Of a stretch of 64,000 nt of DNA, positions 1 through 9,212 are shown piece by piece. Source of the stretch: Rivularia sp. PCC 7116 (GTDB taxonomy: Bacteria > Cyanobacteriota > Cyanobacteriia > Cyanobacteriales > Nostocaceae). The position numbers were made by a program, and so were the translations under genes. Under the pieces are notes generated by a model. The model was not told the DNA's origin and did not search any database. It saw only the letters and a list, made by a program, of their open reading frames with translations. The first letter of the stretch is position 1. Every line of letters begins with the position of its first letter. Location: positions 5,146,001-5,210,000 of the forward strand of contig NC_019678.1 of NCBI RefSeq assembly GCF_000316665.1, written 5' to 3'.

Positions 1-2
1 GT

Positions 3-161
3 GGAGACCTTTACGTTTTTAATAGTAATGGTAAAGTGACTTCCAAAATTGATGTTTATGAGTCAAAGAAAATAAATAATATCAGCGCAGAGGATCGCAA
101 ACAAGCTGAACAAAACTTGTACGTTAATTACAAAGACATTTTCAAAGTTTTTAATCTTTAA
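3..161 (+). CDS. C-terminal end of an unidentified protein (partial)
   Basis: An open frame enters from the left edge and ends with TAA at 159-161, leaving 52 residues. The tail is polar and Lys/Asn-rich, ends in KDIFKVFNL, and has no membrane segment or motif that I recognise. The following DNA is a typical interspersed palindrome, so the gene probably ends here naturally. The start and function lie outside the window. It could also be a chance frame, but 52 stop-free codons in AT-rich DNA with sensible composition favour a real gene end. Confidence 0.5.
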   Translation, partial: GDLYVFNSNGKVTSKIDVYESKKINNISAEDRKQAEQNLYVNYKDIFKVFNL

Positions 162-180
162 GGATATAGCAGTAGCTTTT

Positions 181-230
181 CCCCTCTCCTTAACAAGGAG
201 AGGGGTGCCCGTAGGCGGGGTGAGGTTGCG
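181..230. repeat. Interspersed palindromic repeat
   Basis: The palindrome CCCCTCTCCT-TAACA-AGGAGAGGGG (181-205) is followed by a G/C-rich tail ending GGGGTGAGG. The same element recurs near 17131-17202, 49439-49475, 49621-49676 and, inside a coding region, 50950-50990. It is a dispersed intergenic hairpin repeat common in filamentous cyanobacteria. Confidence 0.85.
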
Positions 231-280
231 GATGTTAATTATCAAAAACCCGGTTTTTCAACAAATCAGCTTTTCAATCA

Positions 281-1486
281 TTACCTTTTAGTTTTACTAT
301 TTCTACGCTTCTTATTTAGATTTAGTACATACTTTGCTTGTTGTAAATCTGCTTGTGCTTTTTGTTTATTTCCTAATCTGATGTAAGTAACTGCTCTCCC
401 CAGATAAGCAACCGCAGCGTAATTACTTCTTCTATCAATTCTTAATGAAGCATTAAAATCACGAACAGAACCACGGTAATCTTTTAAAATATTTCGAGTC
501 ATTCCTCTTTTTATATAAGCAATAGAATTCCTCGGATTTAACCGCAATACTTTGTCATAAGATGCTTTCGCTTTTTGATAACTCTTTAATTTATAAAAAG
601 CATCTCCTAATTTCATATGAGCGTCTTCATATCTTGGATTTAAGTTTACTGCTTTAGATAAGTCTGTGACGGCAGCTTGATAGTTTTTATTTTTAAACTT
701 ACTACCTCCTCGTAGGTAAAAGTCATCAGCTTTAGGCTTTTTAGCAACGGTAGTAGGAGGTTTTTTGATGCTAGGTTTTGTATCTTTAAAAGCATAAAGC
801 TGTTTAAAGGTATTAATCGGAACCCCCAAATTAAAACCAGTTTTGATAATAATATTAGGATTAGCTTCCGATATTTGATAATTTTGAGTTGTATCTCCTC
901 TACCGTGAATTCCGATTAATTCTCCTCTTTGATTCAATACTGGACCACCGCTCATTCCTGGTAAAGTATCGATGGTGTAAACTAGTGCGTAGCCTTCGCG
1001 TAAAGGTTTAGAAGCATTAGCACTTATTCTTCCATCGAGAAAAGTGTAAATAGATTCCGAAATTGCTGCCGTGGGTTTGGGAAATCCTGCAACGTAAACT
1101 GTTGTTCCTTCAGTGCTAGTATCTGAGTTGCCAATTTTAGCCGAAGTGTAATTATTATTATTATTATTAGTAAAATTCACCACTGCTAAATCAACATTAG
1201 GTAACTTTTTGACGCTACTAATAGCATGACGTTGATTATCGTTAGTAATAATTTCGTATTTATCTTGTCTCCCCACCACATGAGCGGCAGTTAATACTGT
1301 ATAGTTATTTCCCAATTTATTGATTATTACACCAGAACCACTACTATTGTCGCTATTAATTAAAACAGTAATTTCTTTTGCAATTTTTGCAACTTGAGGT
1401 GAAGATTGGGCTGTAGCTGATTGCGGCTGTATTAATGTAGTTGATGTTCCTATTAGTAACGGTAACAGTAGATGATTATATCTCAT
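281..1486 (-). CDS. Secreted trypsin-like serine protease with TPR tail
   Basis: A 401-residue exported protease of the trypsin/HtrA-like S1 type. Residues 1-27 form a signal peptide ending SATAQ. The catalytic triad is visible as His69 (TAAHVV), Asp99 (NVDLAV) and Ser179 (GMSGGP). From about residue 255 to 380 there are three TPR-like repeats, which probably bind peptides or partners. There is no PDZ domain, unlike classical DegP/HtrA. A run of six Asn (107-112), encoded by a triplet microsatellite, lies in a surface loop. It is first in a set of three related protease genes on the same strand followed by a COP23 gene, suggesting periplasmic or extracellular work. The protease fold is clear but the substrate is unknown. 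Confidence 0.85.
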   Translation of the reverse strand: MRYNHLLLPLLIGTSTTLIQPQSATAQSSPQVAKIAKEITVLINSDNSSGSGVIINKLGNNYTVLTAAHVVGRQDKYEIITNDNQRHAISSVKKLPNVDLAVVNFTNNNNNNYTSAKIGNSDTSTEGTTVYVAGFPKPTAAISESIYTFLDGRISANASKPLREGYALVYTIDTLPGMSGGPVLNQRGELIGIHGRGDTTQNYQISEANPNIIIKTGFNLGVPINTFKQLYAFKDTKPSIKKPPTTVAKKPKADDFYLRGGSKFKNKNYQAAVTDLSKAVNLNPRYEDAHMKLGDAFYKLKSYQKAKASYDKVLRLNPRNSIAYIKRGMTRNILKDYRGSVRDFNASLRIDRRSNYAAVAYLGRAVTYIRLGNKQKAQADLQQAKYVLNLNKKRRNSKTKR

Positions 1487-1595
1487 GATTAAAGTCCTAA
1501 AACTATCCTTACAGGCTGGATTATACTGATAAAAGTGTAAATAAAAGAAATTAAAGTTAACTGAAGAGCAGCTTTAATTTCTAAATTTAAACTTA

Positions 1596-3554
1596 TTAGT
1601 TAATCATGCTAATTAACTTCATAACTTCATTGTAAGAAGCTTTATCTCCTCGCAATTGATACAGATTTGCAGACCTTTGTAAATTATTTTTAGCTTCTGG
1701 TTTATTCCCTTGTAAAGCGCTTTTAATTCCTTTATACATGTATTTATCAGCATCACTAACAACGTATCTAATTGCATTATTAATATCTGCTAGCGCTCGT
1801 TGTCGATCTTTTTGCTGAATGCGGATAATTGTGCGGAAAAAATAAGCTTTATCTTGAGAAGGGTCTAAACTCAAAGCTTTATTTAGATCGGTTAATGCTC
1901 CCTGAGAATCTTTTTGTTGAACTAAGCGTATCGAGGCTCTACTTGTATAAGCACTAGCGTCATTAGGATTAATACGAATCGCTTGAGCATAGTCAGCTAA
2001 TGCTTTTTTTATATTTCCATTTCTGCTGTAAACATCTCCTCGTAACTCATACATTTCTGCATCTTGAGGATTAGCTTTTATCGCTTTTGTAAATGAATTA
2101 ATTGCTGCTGGATAATTATTTGATAGTTGGAAAGCTAAAGCTTGAGAACCATGTGCATAAGATTGGTTTCCTTGAGCAGCTAGTAGTTGAGAAGCTTTAT
2201 TAAAAGTAGTAATAGCTTTTGGTGTATCCCCGAAATTATAGTGAATCACACCAAGTATTAGATAAGGAAGCGCATAATTAGGAGCAATGCTGATGGCTTG
2301 ATTTACATCGGCGATCGCACTTATTTTGTCTTGAAGTTTCAAATGAGTAAAACTCCTACCCATATAGGCATAAGCATCGCTGGGTTGAAGGGATAAACTC
2401 TTGTTATAATCGGCGAGCGCTCCCTTTAAATCTCCCGACTGTACCCGAGTCATTCCCCTTTCGTTATAAGCATCGGTATCTTTAGGATTGAGTTTAATTG
2501 CTTGAGAAAAAGCCGCAATTGCTCCCGGATAATCTTGTTTCAACATCCGCATCGAACCTTGGCTTCTAAAAGCATCGCTCTTATTACCTTGCTCGGAAAA
2601 CAACTCGGCAGCTTTCTGTAAATCCTTAATCGCTTTTTCGCGCTCTCCAGTATTTTGTCTGGCTTCAGCACGACGGTAATAAGCAAAAGCATATTTAGGA
2701 TTTATTTTAATAGCTTGATTTAAATCTTTGATAGCTCCTTGAAAATCTGCTTTATTTCGCTTTTCAACACTTTGTAGATAAAAATCGTCAGCTAATGGTT
2801 TATTGGTAGCGGCATTATTTGGAGCCGCAGCAACTTTTGGCGTATCTAAACCAGCCGTTTTAAACTGCTTGGTAAAAGTACTAATAGGAATACCTAAATT
2901 TCTACCGGTTTTAATAATTATATTAGGGTTAACATCAGAAATGTTGAAATTTTCGGTAGTATCTCCCCTGCCGTGAACACCGATTAATTCACCCTTTTGA
3001 TTTAATATCGGACCACCACTCATTCCTGGTAAAGTATCGATACTATAAACTAAAGAATAGCCATCACGTAAAGACTGAGAAGCATTAGCAATAATTCGCC
3101 CATCCATAAAAGTATAAAGCGAATTAGAAACCGCCGCAGTGGGCTTAGGAAAACCAGCGACATAAGCAGTAGTTCCTTCCGTAGAGTTACTAGAATTTCC
3201 CAGCTTCGCAGTCGCATATTGTTGATTGCTGTCAAATTGAACAACAGCCAAATCAACACCTTGTAAGGGTTTAATATTGCTTTTATTCAACTTATAACGC
3301 TGCCCATCGGAAGTGACGATATTGTAATCGCTCGTTTTTCTGACAACATGAGCAGCAGTAAGAACAGTATAAGTATTTCCAGAACGTTGGATAATAACTC
3401 CACTACCCGGAGAATCTTGATTATCAATTAAAACAGTAATTTTCTTCGCAATCTTTGCCACATCAGCAGAAGATTGAGCCAAAGCAAACTGAGGCTGTAC
3501 CAATATAGTTGATACAGTCAACATTACAGGAGAAAGTGCGTAAATTAATTTCAT
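1596..3554 (-). CDS. Secreted trypsin-like serine protease with long TPR array
   Basis: A paralog of the preceding protease with a much longer TPR region. I start it at the ATG at 3552-3554, not the upstream alternative, because GGAG lies 8 bases before it and the protein then begins with a clean signal peptide (MKLIYALSP...ALAQ). That gives 652 residues. The triad is His69 (TAAHVV), Asp101 (GVDLAV) and Ser179 (GMSGGP). From about residue 260 to the end there are roughly nine TPR units with the usual A-Y/G-x-A spacing. The protease domain is very close to the 281-1486 gene, which points to tandem duplication followed by expansion of the TPR part. A role in protein turnover or complex assembly outside the plasma membrane is likely but unproven. 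Confidence 0.85.
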   Translation of the reverse strand: MKLIYALSPVMLTVSTILVQPQFALAQSSADVAKIAKKITVLIDNQDSPGSGVIIQRSGNTYTVLTAAHVVRKTSDYNIVTSDGQRYKLNKSNIKPLQGVDLAVVQFDSNQQYATAKLGNSSNSTEGTTAYVAGFPKPTAAVSNSLYTFMDGRIIANASQSLRDGYSLVYSIDTLPGMSGGPILNQKGELIGVHGRGDTTENFNISDVNPNIIIKTGRNLGIPISTFTKQFKTAGLDTPKVAAAPNNAATNKPLADDFYLQSVEKRNKADFQGAIKDLNQAIKINPKYAFAYYRRAEARQNTGEREKAIKDLQKAAELFSEQGNKSDAFRSQGSMRMLKQDYPGAIAAFSQAIKLNPKDTDAYNERGMTRVQSGDLKGALADYNKSLSLQPSDAYAYMGRSFTHLKLQDKISAIADVNQAISIAPNYALPYLILGVIHYNFGDTPKAITTFNKASQLLAAQGNQSYAHGSQALAFQLSNNYPAAINSFTKAIKANPQDAEMYELRGDVYSRNGNIKKALADYAQAIRINPNDASAYTSRASIRLVQQKDSQGALTDLNKALSLDPSQDKAYFFRTIIRIQQKDRQRALADINNAIRYVVSDADKYMYKGIKSALQGNKPEAKNNLQRSANLYQLRGDKASYNEVMKLISMIN

Positions 3555-3597
3555 TTGTTCAACTCCGAAAGCACAATTACCAATTACCAATTACCCA

Positions 3598-4386
3598 TTA
3601 CCTATTCAATCTTTCAACCTTCTGCATCGGCACAGCCCAACTTAAACGAACAATCTTTTCATGCAAAGCCTTATCAGCCTCTTCTCCCGACTCAAATACA
3701 GAAGGAATATCCCACAATGGAAAAGCGTGCATCCCATTGACACCGACAACTTCACCTCGAAGATTCAACAAAGCGCCACCGCTCATTCCCTTTTGAATAT
3801 CGTTGGTATAACCAATTTGATATCCTCCCTGTAAAGCTTTATCTAAAACTAAAGAAACCTTACCGGCAGTCAACCGAAACTTGACACGAGTATCGCCTTC
3901 AACAAAAGGAAACCCAGCAGCAACAACTGCCGTACCTGGAATTGGCTTTACTCCAATAGGAGCAACAGGATAAGACTCGCCTCTAGTACGAAACTCTAAT
4001 ATTGCTAAATCATCACCTTTCTCAGAAGCAACATATCGTGTTTGAGCTTCCCAAATGCGATTATCTGAAGTTTTAATCCGATAGGGAGGTTTACCAGCTC
4101 GCAATACATGAGCATTAGTTACCACCGTATAAACACAACCCTGTTTTTTGAGTAAAAATCCCGTTCCTACAATACTTGGAGCCATGACGTTTACAGAAAT
4201 CTGTTCCGCTCGATGGCGTAGTTGTTTTGCTGATAATATTGATGACTGTTTTGCTTGAGATTGATTTTCGCAAACAGCATTAGTGCTTCCAGCCGAAAGA
4301 GTACAGCATAAATTCGACACAGACAGCACCAGCGATAAACAGCTAAAACAGCCGATAAATTTCCATCTGTGCCAAAAATGCATCAT
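3598..4386 (-). CDS. Trypsin-like serine protease without TPR
   Basis: A 262-residue third member of the protease cluster. An N-terminal hydrophobic stretch (about residues 8-30, Cys-rich) suggests export or membrane anchoring. The triad is His93 (TNAHVL), Asp126 (GDDLAI) and Ser202 (GMSGGA). It ends shortly after the protease domain and lacks the TPR tail of its two neighbours. The stop codon lies at the edge of a heptamer repeat tract. It is more divergent from the other two than they are from each other. Two adjacent ATG codons are possible starts. Confidence 0.8.
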   Translation of the reverse strand: MMHFWHRWKFIGCFSCLSLVLSVSNLCCTLSAGSTNAVCENQSQAKQSSILSAKQLRHRAEQISVNVMAPSIVGTGFLLKKQGCVYTVVTNAHVLRAGKPPYRIKTSDNRIWEAQTRYVASEKGDDLAILEFRTRGESYPVAPIGVKPIPGTAVVAAGFPFVEGDTRVKFRLTAGKVSLVLDKALQGGYQIGYTNDIQKGMSGGALLNLRGEVVGVNGMHAFPLWDIPSVFESGEEADKALHEKIVRLSWAVPMQKVERLNR

Positions 4387-4487
4387 ATATTTTTACATTG
4401 GATTTTGCACAAAGTTAGCAAAAAGAAGTTTCGCGAAACTTTTCAAACTAGTACTACTTTTCATAAAATCTGATGGGTTTTCTCTCA

Positions 4488-4552
4488 TACCCGCTCGGGG
4501 TTGCAACCCCCGGCGGTGTTGAGAATGGTGCAAGATGTAAGATTCATAGGAC
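4488..4552. repeat. Interspersed repeat fragment
   Basis: G/C-rich GGGGTTGCAACCCCCGGCGG followed by a stretch ending AAGATTCATAGGAC. Very similar stretches occur near 13323-13360 and 20247-20380, within the duplicated CRISPR-flanking block. It is a dispersed repeat with no coding signal. Confidence 0.65.
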
Positions 4553-4640
4553 TAAAATAAAAATCGTCAAAACTAATGAAAAGAACTACTACTCCGCCAC
4601 ATTAATTCTGAGGGGTATACGGAAAAAATAAAAAATGATT

Positions 4641-5192
4641 CTATTTCCTCTTCCTCGCTTCATTGCTACCGCTTTGTAAATACATTTCAAAATCGACATC
4701 TACAGAATTAGCGCTTTCGTTGAGTACCATTCCTCCGGCTAATCCACGTCTATCTAACAACCTGCGTATAGTCGCTTGAGGATTGCTACCCGGTTTCAAA
4801 GTAAATAAAACAGTGTCGCTAGTACAGCCAATTCCCGGACTCGGAGTAGCACACAATACAGGCTGTCCTTTGAGAGTATCGGCGGTAATGTACCTTAGAA
4901 TACCGTGGTCGTAAAACCTTTGAAACTTGTTCGATACTGCTCCACAACGCTTCTTTGGTGTCCACGGTGGTGGAAAGTAATTGCTAATCCACCGAACTAT
5001 CGGCACTTTTTTACCATCTTGAGTGCGAGCAAAAGTTGTAGGAACAGACTTATTCCTATACGTGCTTGTACCGCAATAAAAAGTTGCACCTCCAGCATAG
5101 GAAGGCTGGTTACTAAAAGTTACTGCGGTGAATACAGTCAAAGAACTTATAGCAGCTCCACTTAATACTCTTACAAGTAAACCCAGTTTCAT
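4641..5192 (-). CDS. COP23-domain secreted protein
   Basis: A 183-residue protein with a signal peptide (about residues 1-33, ending PSYAGG) and a mature part matching the COP23 (circadian oscillating polypeptide) domain: FYCGTS near the start, WISNYF, then CGxVSxxFQRFYDxG and the CATPSPGIGC segment. Four conserved cysteines could form disulfides. COP23 was described as a membrane-associated, clock-regulated cyanobacterial protein; its biochemical role is unknown. Such genes often neighbour trypsin-like protease genes, as here, suggesting shared extracytoplasmic function. The C terminus is Lys/Arg-rich. Confidence 0.75.
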   Translation of the reverse strand: MKLGLLVRVLSGAAISSLTVFTAVTFSNQPSYAGGATFYCGTSTYRNKSVPTTFARTQDGKKVPIVRWISNYFPPPWTPKKRCGAVSNKFQRFYDHGILRYITADTLKGQPVLCATPSPGIGCTSDTVLFTLKPGSNPQATIRRLLDRRGLAGGMVLNESANSVDVDFEMYLQSGSNEARKRK

Positions 5193-5573
5193 AAATCAAC
5201 GCCACTCTATATAAAAGCGTAAATTCGACTTTTCTGTTAACTTTTTCCAGCTACAAGCGTAAGGAGTAGCATTTCGGATTATGCCTAGATATATCACTGT
5301 TCTTATCGCTTTTTTAATAAAGATATTGTTAAGAGCAAAATTAACTAAGTATATTTTTGTATAAAAAAATAATCTTTCAGATAGAGATAGTAAGGATTTA
5401 CAAATAGCTAATGGAGAATAATTAATAGATGCGGTAAGATACAACGCATAATTTGTAAAAAAATATTAAGTCAAGACTATATTGCTGCTGAAAAAAACCG
5501 TCACTTATTGGAGAATAAAAGTTATCCAACTTGCTGTAATTTATCCAATTCCAGAGAAAGAGATTAATCATTT
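5193..5573. other. Intergenic region upstream of pcxA and the COP23 gene
   Basis: 381 bases between divergently transcribed genes. It should hold both promoters, but I could not pick out convincing boxes. The open frames here have no ribosome-binding site and low-complexity translations. No RNA gene or repeat recognised. Confidence 0.4.
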
Positions 5574-6842
5574 ATGTACAAATCTAAAAAATCACTCTTT
5601 CAGGCAATTCAACAGAGTTGGCGTTTTATCAACAAATGGTTTTTGGATACACCCCAAAGGGCGCTGTTATTAGCTTATGAAGCGGCGTTAAAGATTAGGG
5701 ATATTGAAGATAAACATTTTTCAGGAAACAAAATATCTGAAGAATCTAATATATATACAGCAAACGTTTTATCTTATTGGCAAGCAGAGCTTGAAAAATA
5801 TCTGAAAACAATTAATTTTAGGTTAGCAGAATTTCAACGCAGCAGTTCGTTGTTAACTGTAACCGATAAAACATTTTTAGATAAACTCAAGTTTATTGAT
5901 GAAGTTACCGCAAGATATGCAGTTGACAAAGAATTTACTACTAAAAGAAGAATAGTTACAACCCAATCAAATACTCAAGAACAGAAAGAACATTATGAAT
6001 TAGATTATGACGATACAGATATAAATAAAATGAAAGTTAAGCCCGTGACTGTAAAAACGGGCTTGTTTCCGGGTTCAATTACTAGAAGTTTCAAAAAAAT
6101 AATTAAGGAATTATCTCCACGGGCAGAAGAAAAAACTGTCAGAGATTTCAGAACTTCCAGCAAAAGAACGAGAATAGCTCTGAAATTTTTAGCTACCTTA
6201 ATAATAGTACCTTTTTTAACATATTTATTTTTAAAACAATTAGTAATTTATCCGATAGTAGAGCGAGTCAGAACCGATGCAGCTACCGATGCTTTTCTGA
6301 ATAGTCATATTGAAGAGCAAGTTTTGCAAGAATTCAAATTCTATCAGCAAGAACTTAAATTTGAAAAACTAATTCTGCAAGCTCCATTATTATCTTCAGA
6401 AATACAGCAAAAACAAAAAGAAAGAGCAATAAAAATAGCAGAAGAATTTCATCACAAAAATAACAGCGCCATCAGCAACGTATTCGCCGATATCATCTCA
6501 TTAATCGTATTTGCATTCATAATTGCTACTAGTAAAAGAGAAGTAGCAATACTACAATTATTTATTGATGATACAGTCTACGGACTTAGTGACAGTGCCA
6601 AAGCTTTTTTAATTATTTTATTAACAGACATGTTTGTCGGTTTCCACTCACCCCACGGATGGGAAGTACTGCTTGAAGGAATCGCAAAACATTTAGGAAT
6701 TACACCCACAAGAGATGTAATATTTCTATTCATCGCCACATTCCCCGTCATCCTAGATACTATTTGTAAATACTGGATATTTCGTTATTTAAGTCGTATC
6801 TCACCTTCGGCATTGGCTACATTTAAAGAAATGAATGAGTAA
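5574..6842 (+). CDS. pcxA: Proton extrusion protein PcxA (CemA family)
   Basis: A 422-residue inner-membrane protein of the CemA/PcxA family, which supports light-induced proton extrusion and, indirectly, inorganic carbon uptake in cyanobacteria and chloroplasts. The N-terminal signature (TPQRALLLAYEAA, then IRDIEDKHFSG) is typical. A soluble charged region follows to about residue 195, then a first membrane span (about 200-222), a long coiled stretch with many Gln/Glu/Lys, and three more spans in the last 140 residues. Length fits cyanobacterial PcxA. AGAAAGAGAT before the ATG can serve as ribosome-binding site. The TAA is followed at once by a heptamer repeat tract. Confidence 0.9.
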   Translation: MYKSKKSLFQAIQQSWRFINKWFLDTPQRALLLAYEAALKIRDIEDKHFSGNKISEESNIYTANVLSYWQAELEKYLKTINFRLAEFQRSSSLLTVTDKTFLDKLKFIDEVTARYAVDKEFTTKRRIVTTQSNTQEQKEHYELDYDDTDINKMKVKPVTVKTGLFPGSITRSFKKIIKELSPRAEEKTVRDFRTSSKRTRIALKFLATLIIVPFLTYLFLKQLVIYPIVERVRTDAATDAFLNSHIEEQVLQEFKFYQQELKFEKLILQAPLLSSEIQQKQKERAIKIAEEFHHKNNSAISNVFADIISLIVFAFIIATSKREVAILQLFIDDTVYGLSDSAKAFLIILLTDMFVGFHSPHGWEVLLEGIAKHLGITPTRDVIFLFIATFPVILDTICKYWIFRYLSRISPSALATFKEMNE

Positions 6843-7016
6843 TTGGGAATTGGGCATGGGGCATGGGTAATTGGTAATTGGTAATTGGTAATTGGTAATT
6901 GGTAATTGGGAAGAGGGAGTAGAGGGGGAAGAAAATTCTTACTTCTTAACTATTCACTATTCACTATTCACTGTTCACTGTTCACTGCTCACTGTTAACT
7001 GCTCACTGTCAACTGA
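6842..7016. repeat. Short tandemly repeated repeats (heptamers)
   Basis: Two heptamer tracts. The first (6842-6916) has TTGGGAA/TTGGGCA units followed by about six TTGGTAA units. The second (6948-7016) has TTCACTA, TTCACTG and related units. These are the STRR sequences typical of heterocystous cyanobacteria. The first starts at the pcxA stop codon and the second supplies the stop of the acylphosphatase gene. Confidence 0.9.
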
Positions 7017-7302
7017 CTATCTCAAACCCCTGCAAACCTTCTAATTGCGAATATTCTACTTGCACATCTTTGACAACAGCAGCATCTGAACCTTGATGGC
7101 ACCAGCGAATCATTTTTTCTACAGTTTCCGAAGCACCTTCAAAAACAGCTTCAACGCGACTGTCGGGAAGATTTTTTACCCATCCGTTTAAACCCAAGTT
7201 TCTAGCTGCATTCATCGTAGAGTAACGATAGCCGACTCCTTGAACTTTTCCCGAGATGAATACATGAGCGCGAGTTTGTTTTGGTAAAGTGGGATTTGAC
7301 AT
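7009..7302 (-). CDS. acyP: Acylphosphatase
   Basis: A cytoplasmic enzyme hydrolysing acyl phosphates to carboxylate and phosphate. The ATG at 7300-7302 gives 97 residues, the usual family size; the longer open frame adds 27 residues that read through a heptamer tract and are not credible. The signature VFISGKVQGVGYRYST carries the phosphate-binding loop and catalytic Arg, and GWVKNLPDSRVEAVFEG carries the catalytic Asn (NGWVKN). The C-terminal GFEIVS closes the fold. The stop codon lies in a heptamer repeat array. The upstream gap to DUF1823 is divergent and AT-rich. Confidence 0.9.
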   Translation of the reverse strand: MSNPTLPKQTRAHVFISGKVQGVGYRYSTMNAARNLGLNGWVKNLPDSRVEAVFEGASETVEKMIRWCHQGSDAAVVKDVQVEYSQLEGLQGFEIVS

Positions 7303-7575
7303 GATTTTACAGTTATCAGTGAACAGCGAACAGTTATCAGTCAAAGGTGTATGATGCGTTAAAACCTTCCGTTTATAATACACCCCACAAAGGAAGATAT
7401 TAGATAATTATGATTTTTTATCTGCGCTTACACCGTAGTATTAAAGAAGAGGGTAAAAGTGAGATTTTCGTACTTTATTCAATATAAAATCAATTTAAAA
7501 TAAAAATTTTTAAACTCAACACCTATAAACTTAACAATATATACAAAATCCAAAATCTACAATCTAAAATTCAAA

Positions 7576-7944
7576 ATGGAATTACCTCCCCTCACTACAG
7601 ATACAATTTGGGCAATTCTTAACAAAGAAATTGACGATACTACTGTTAACCAGTTGGTATGGCATTACTTGGGTTATGGTTACGATGAATCTACGGGTAA
7701 GTGGGATGCAAATAATGCCTCTGAAGAATGGCGTAGCGAATATCCAGAGCCACCAGATTTTATTGCTAATCGTCCGCCAACGGTTAAGTTAACCCGTTCG
7801 ATTCCCAAGGAAAACAAACAAATGCTCAAGGAATTTTTGGGATTTACTGGTTACAAAATAGGCGAATTTGGTCCTAGGGAAACACGTAGAGCAACTGCTG
7901 CAAATTGGTTACTCAGCTATATGAAAATTAATGGTTATTGTTAG
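7576..7944 (+). CDS. DUF1823 family protein
   Basis: A 122-residue soluble protein of the cyanobacterial DUF1823 family. Recognisable segments are TIWAILNKEIDD at the N terminus, GYGYDESTGKWD, the YPEPPDFI motif, VKLTRSIPKENKQ and the C-terminal RRATAANWLLSY. No signal peptide or membrane segment. Function unknown; the family is conserved in cyanobacteria and plastids. The upstream 190 bases are AT-rich without a clear promoter. It is followed by a CCTTTAA repeat tract. Confidence 0.8.
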   Translation: MELPPLTTDTIWAILNKEIDDTTVNQLVWHYLGYGYDESTGKWDANNASEEWRSEYPEPPDFIANRPPTVKLTRSIPKENKQMLKEFLGFTGYKIGEFGPRETRRATAANWLLSYMKINGYC

Positions 7945-7987
7945 CGAGTAGTAAGTAATGAGTAACAAGTAGCTAATAGATAATTCT

Positions 7988-8026
7988 ACACCTTTAACCT
8001 TTAACCTTTAACCTTTAACCTTTAAA
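7988..8026. repeat. CCTTTAA heptamer tandem repeat
   Basis: Five or so consecutive (C)CTTTAA units directly before the ATG of the next gene, so the ribosome-binding region of that gene lies within the repeat. The same heptamer recurs at 12840-12875 and, as ACCTTTG, at 44443-44482 and 63120-63155. Confidence 0.85.
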
Positions 8027-8027
8027 A

Positions 8028-9209
8028 ATGCGTTTTTCTAAATTACTATTATCTTCCATAGCTGTCTGCATTACGGTTGGTTTGGTGTTAATAAATAATC
8101 CTGTCAATGCACAGAGGAATCTACCGCAGGAAAAAACTGTCGGCAATATTGAAACAGTTGCAACTTTCAACGATGCTATGCCTACCGGTGTGACGGTATC
8201 GCAAACGGGAAGAGTTTTTGTTAATTTTCCCCGTTGGGGAGACAAGGTTGATTTTACGGTGGCTGAGGTCAAAAATAATCGTAGTATTCCTTATCCCAAT
8301 GCTGAAATTAATGTTGCAAATAAAGATAAACCCAAGGATTCTTTACTTTCAGTACAGAGTGTAGTTATTGATGCTTTAGACCGTTTGTGGATTTTAGATA
8401 CGGGAAGCATTGAATTTGCTCCGACAATCAATGGTGGTGCAAAATTAGTCGGAGTTGACTTAAAGACAAATAAGATTTTCAAGAAAATAGTTTTCCCAGA
8501 AGACGTAGCCTTGAAAACCACATATTTAAATGATGTTCGCTTCGACTTGCGACGGGGCAAGGAAGGAATGGCTTTTATCACCGATTCGTCACTAACTGGA
8601 GCAAATGCGATTATTATCGTTGATTTGGCTACGGGGAAAAGCTGGAGAAGATTAAACAATCATCCATCAACAAAAGCAGAAGATATTGACAAATTTTTGC
8701 CCATAGTGGAAGGACAACCTTTAATGTCTCGTCCACCAAATGCAGAACCCAGTCCTTTTAAAGTTGGTGCAGACGGAATTGCAATTAGTAGCGATGGCGG
8801 AAGATTGTATTACTGTCCGCTTTCAGGTAGAACTTTGTACAGCGTCAATGTAGACGCATTAGTACAGCCAGCATCGGAAGAACAAGTTGCCAAAACTGTA
8901 ATTAATCACGGCGATAAAGGTGGTGCTTCCGACGGATTAGAATCCGATGCCCAAAACCGGATTTACGTTACCAACTATGAAGACAACGCGATATTGCGAC
9001 GTTTACCAAATGGAATGTACGAAACCGTAGTTCACGATTCCCGCTTATTGTGGCCAGATACATTATCATTAGCTACAAACGGATATTTGTACTTCACCGC
9101 CAACCAGCTTCACCGTCAGCCCAATTTTCACAACGGCAAAGATTTACGCCAGAAACCCTACAGCATATTTCGTACCAAAGTTGATGCCAAACCCGTTTTG
9201 TTAAAGTAG
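8028..9209 (+). CDS. Secreted MRJP/Yellow-family protein
   Basis: A 393-residue exported beta-propeller-type protein resembling the major royal jelly/Yellow family. Residues 1-28 form a signal peptide ending PVNAQ. Family segments are PTGVTVSQTGRVFVNFPRW near the start, VDALDRLWILDTGS-like text in the middle, NDVRFD, FITDSS and the C-terminal WPDTLSLATNGYLYFTANQ. Bacterial members are uncharacterised; insect Yellow proteins act in melanin pathways, and dopachrome-conversion activity is often assumed rather than shown. It has no operon partner. No Shine-Dalgarno sequence is visible because a heptamer repeat abuts the ATG. Confidence 0.8.
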   Translation: MRFSKLLLSSIAVCITVGLVLINNPVNAQRNLPQEKTVGNIETVATFNDAMPTGVTVSQTGRVFVNFPRWGDKVDFTVAEVKNNRSIPYPNAEINVANKDKPKDSLLSVQSVVIDALDRLWILDTGSIEFAPTINGGAKLVGVDLKTNKIFKKIVFPEDVALKTTYLNDVRFDLRRGKEGMAFITDSSLTGANAIIIVDLATGKSWRRLNNHPSTKAEDIDKFLPIVEGQPLMSRPPNAEPSPFKVGADGIAISSDGGRLYYCPLSGRTLYSVNVDALVQPASEEQVAKTVINHGDKGGASDGLESDAQNRIYVTNYEDNAILRRLPNGMYETVVHDSRLLWPDTLSLATNGYLYFTANQLHRQPNFHNGKDLRQKPYSIFRTKVDAKPVLLK

Positions 9210-9212
9210 CGA

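Noticed and set aside
5196-5444. 82-codon minus-strand frame upstream of the COP23 gene
   Set aside because: Occupies the promoter region between divergent genes and gives an implausible low-complexity product.
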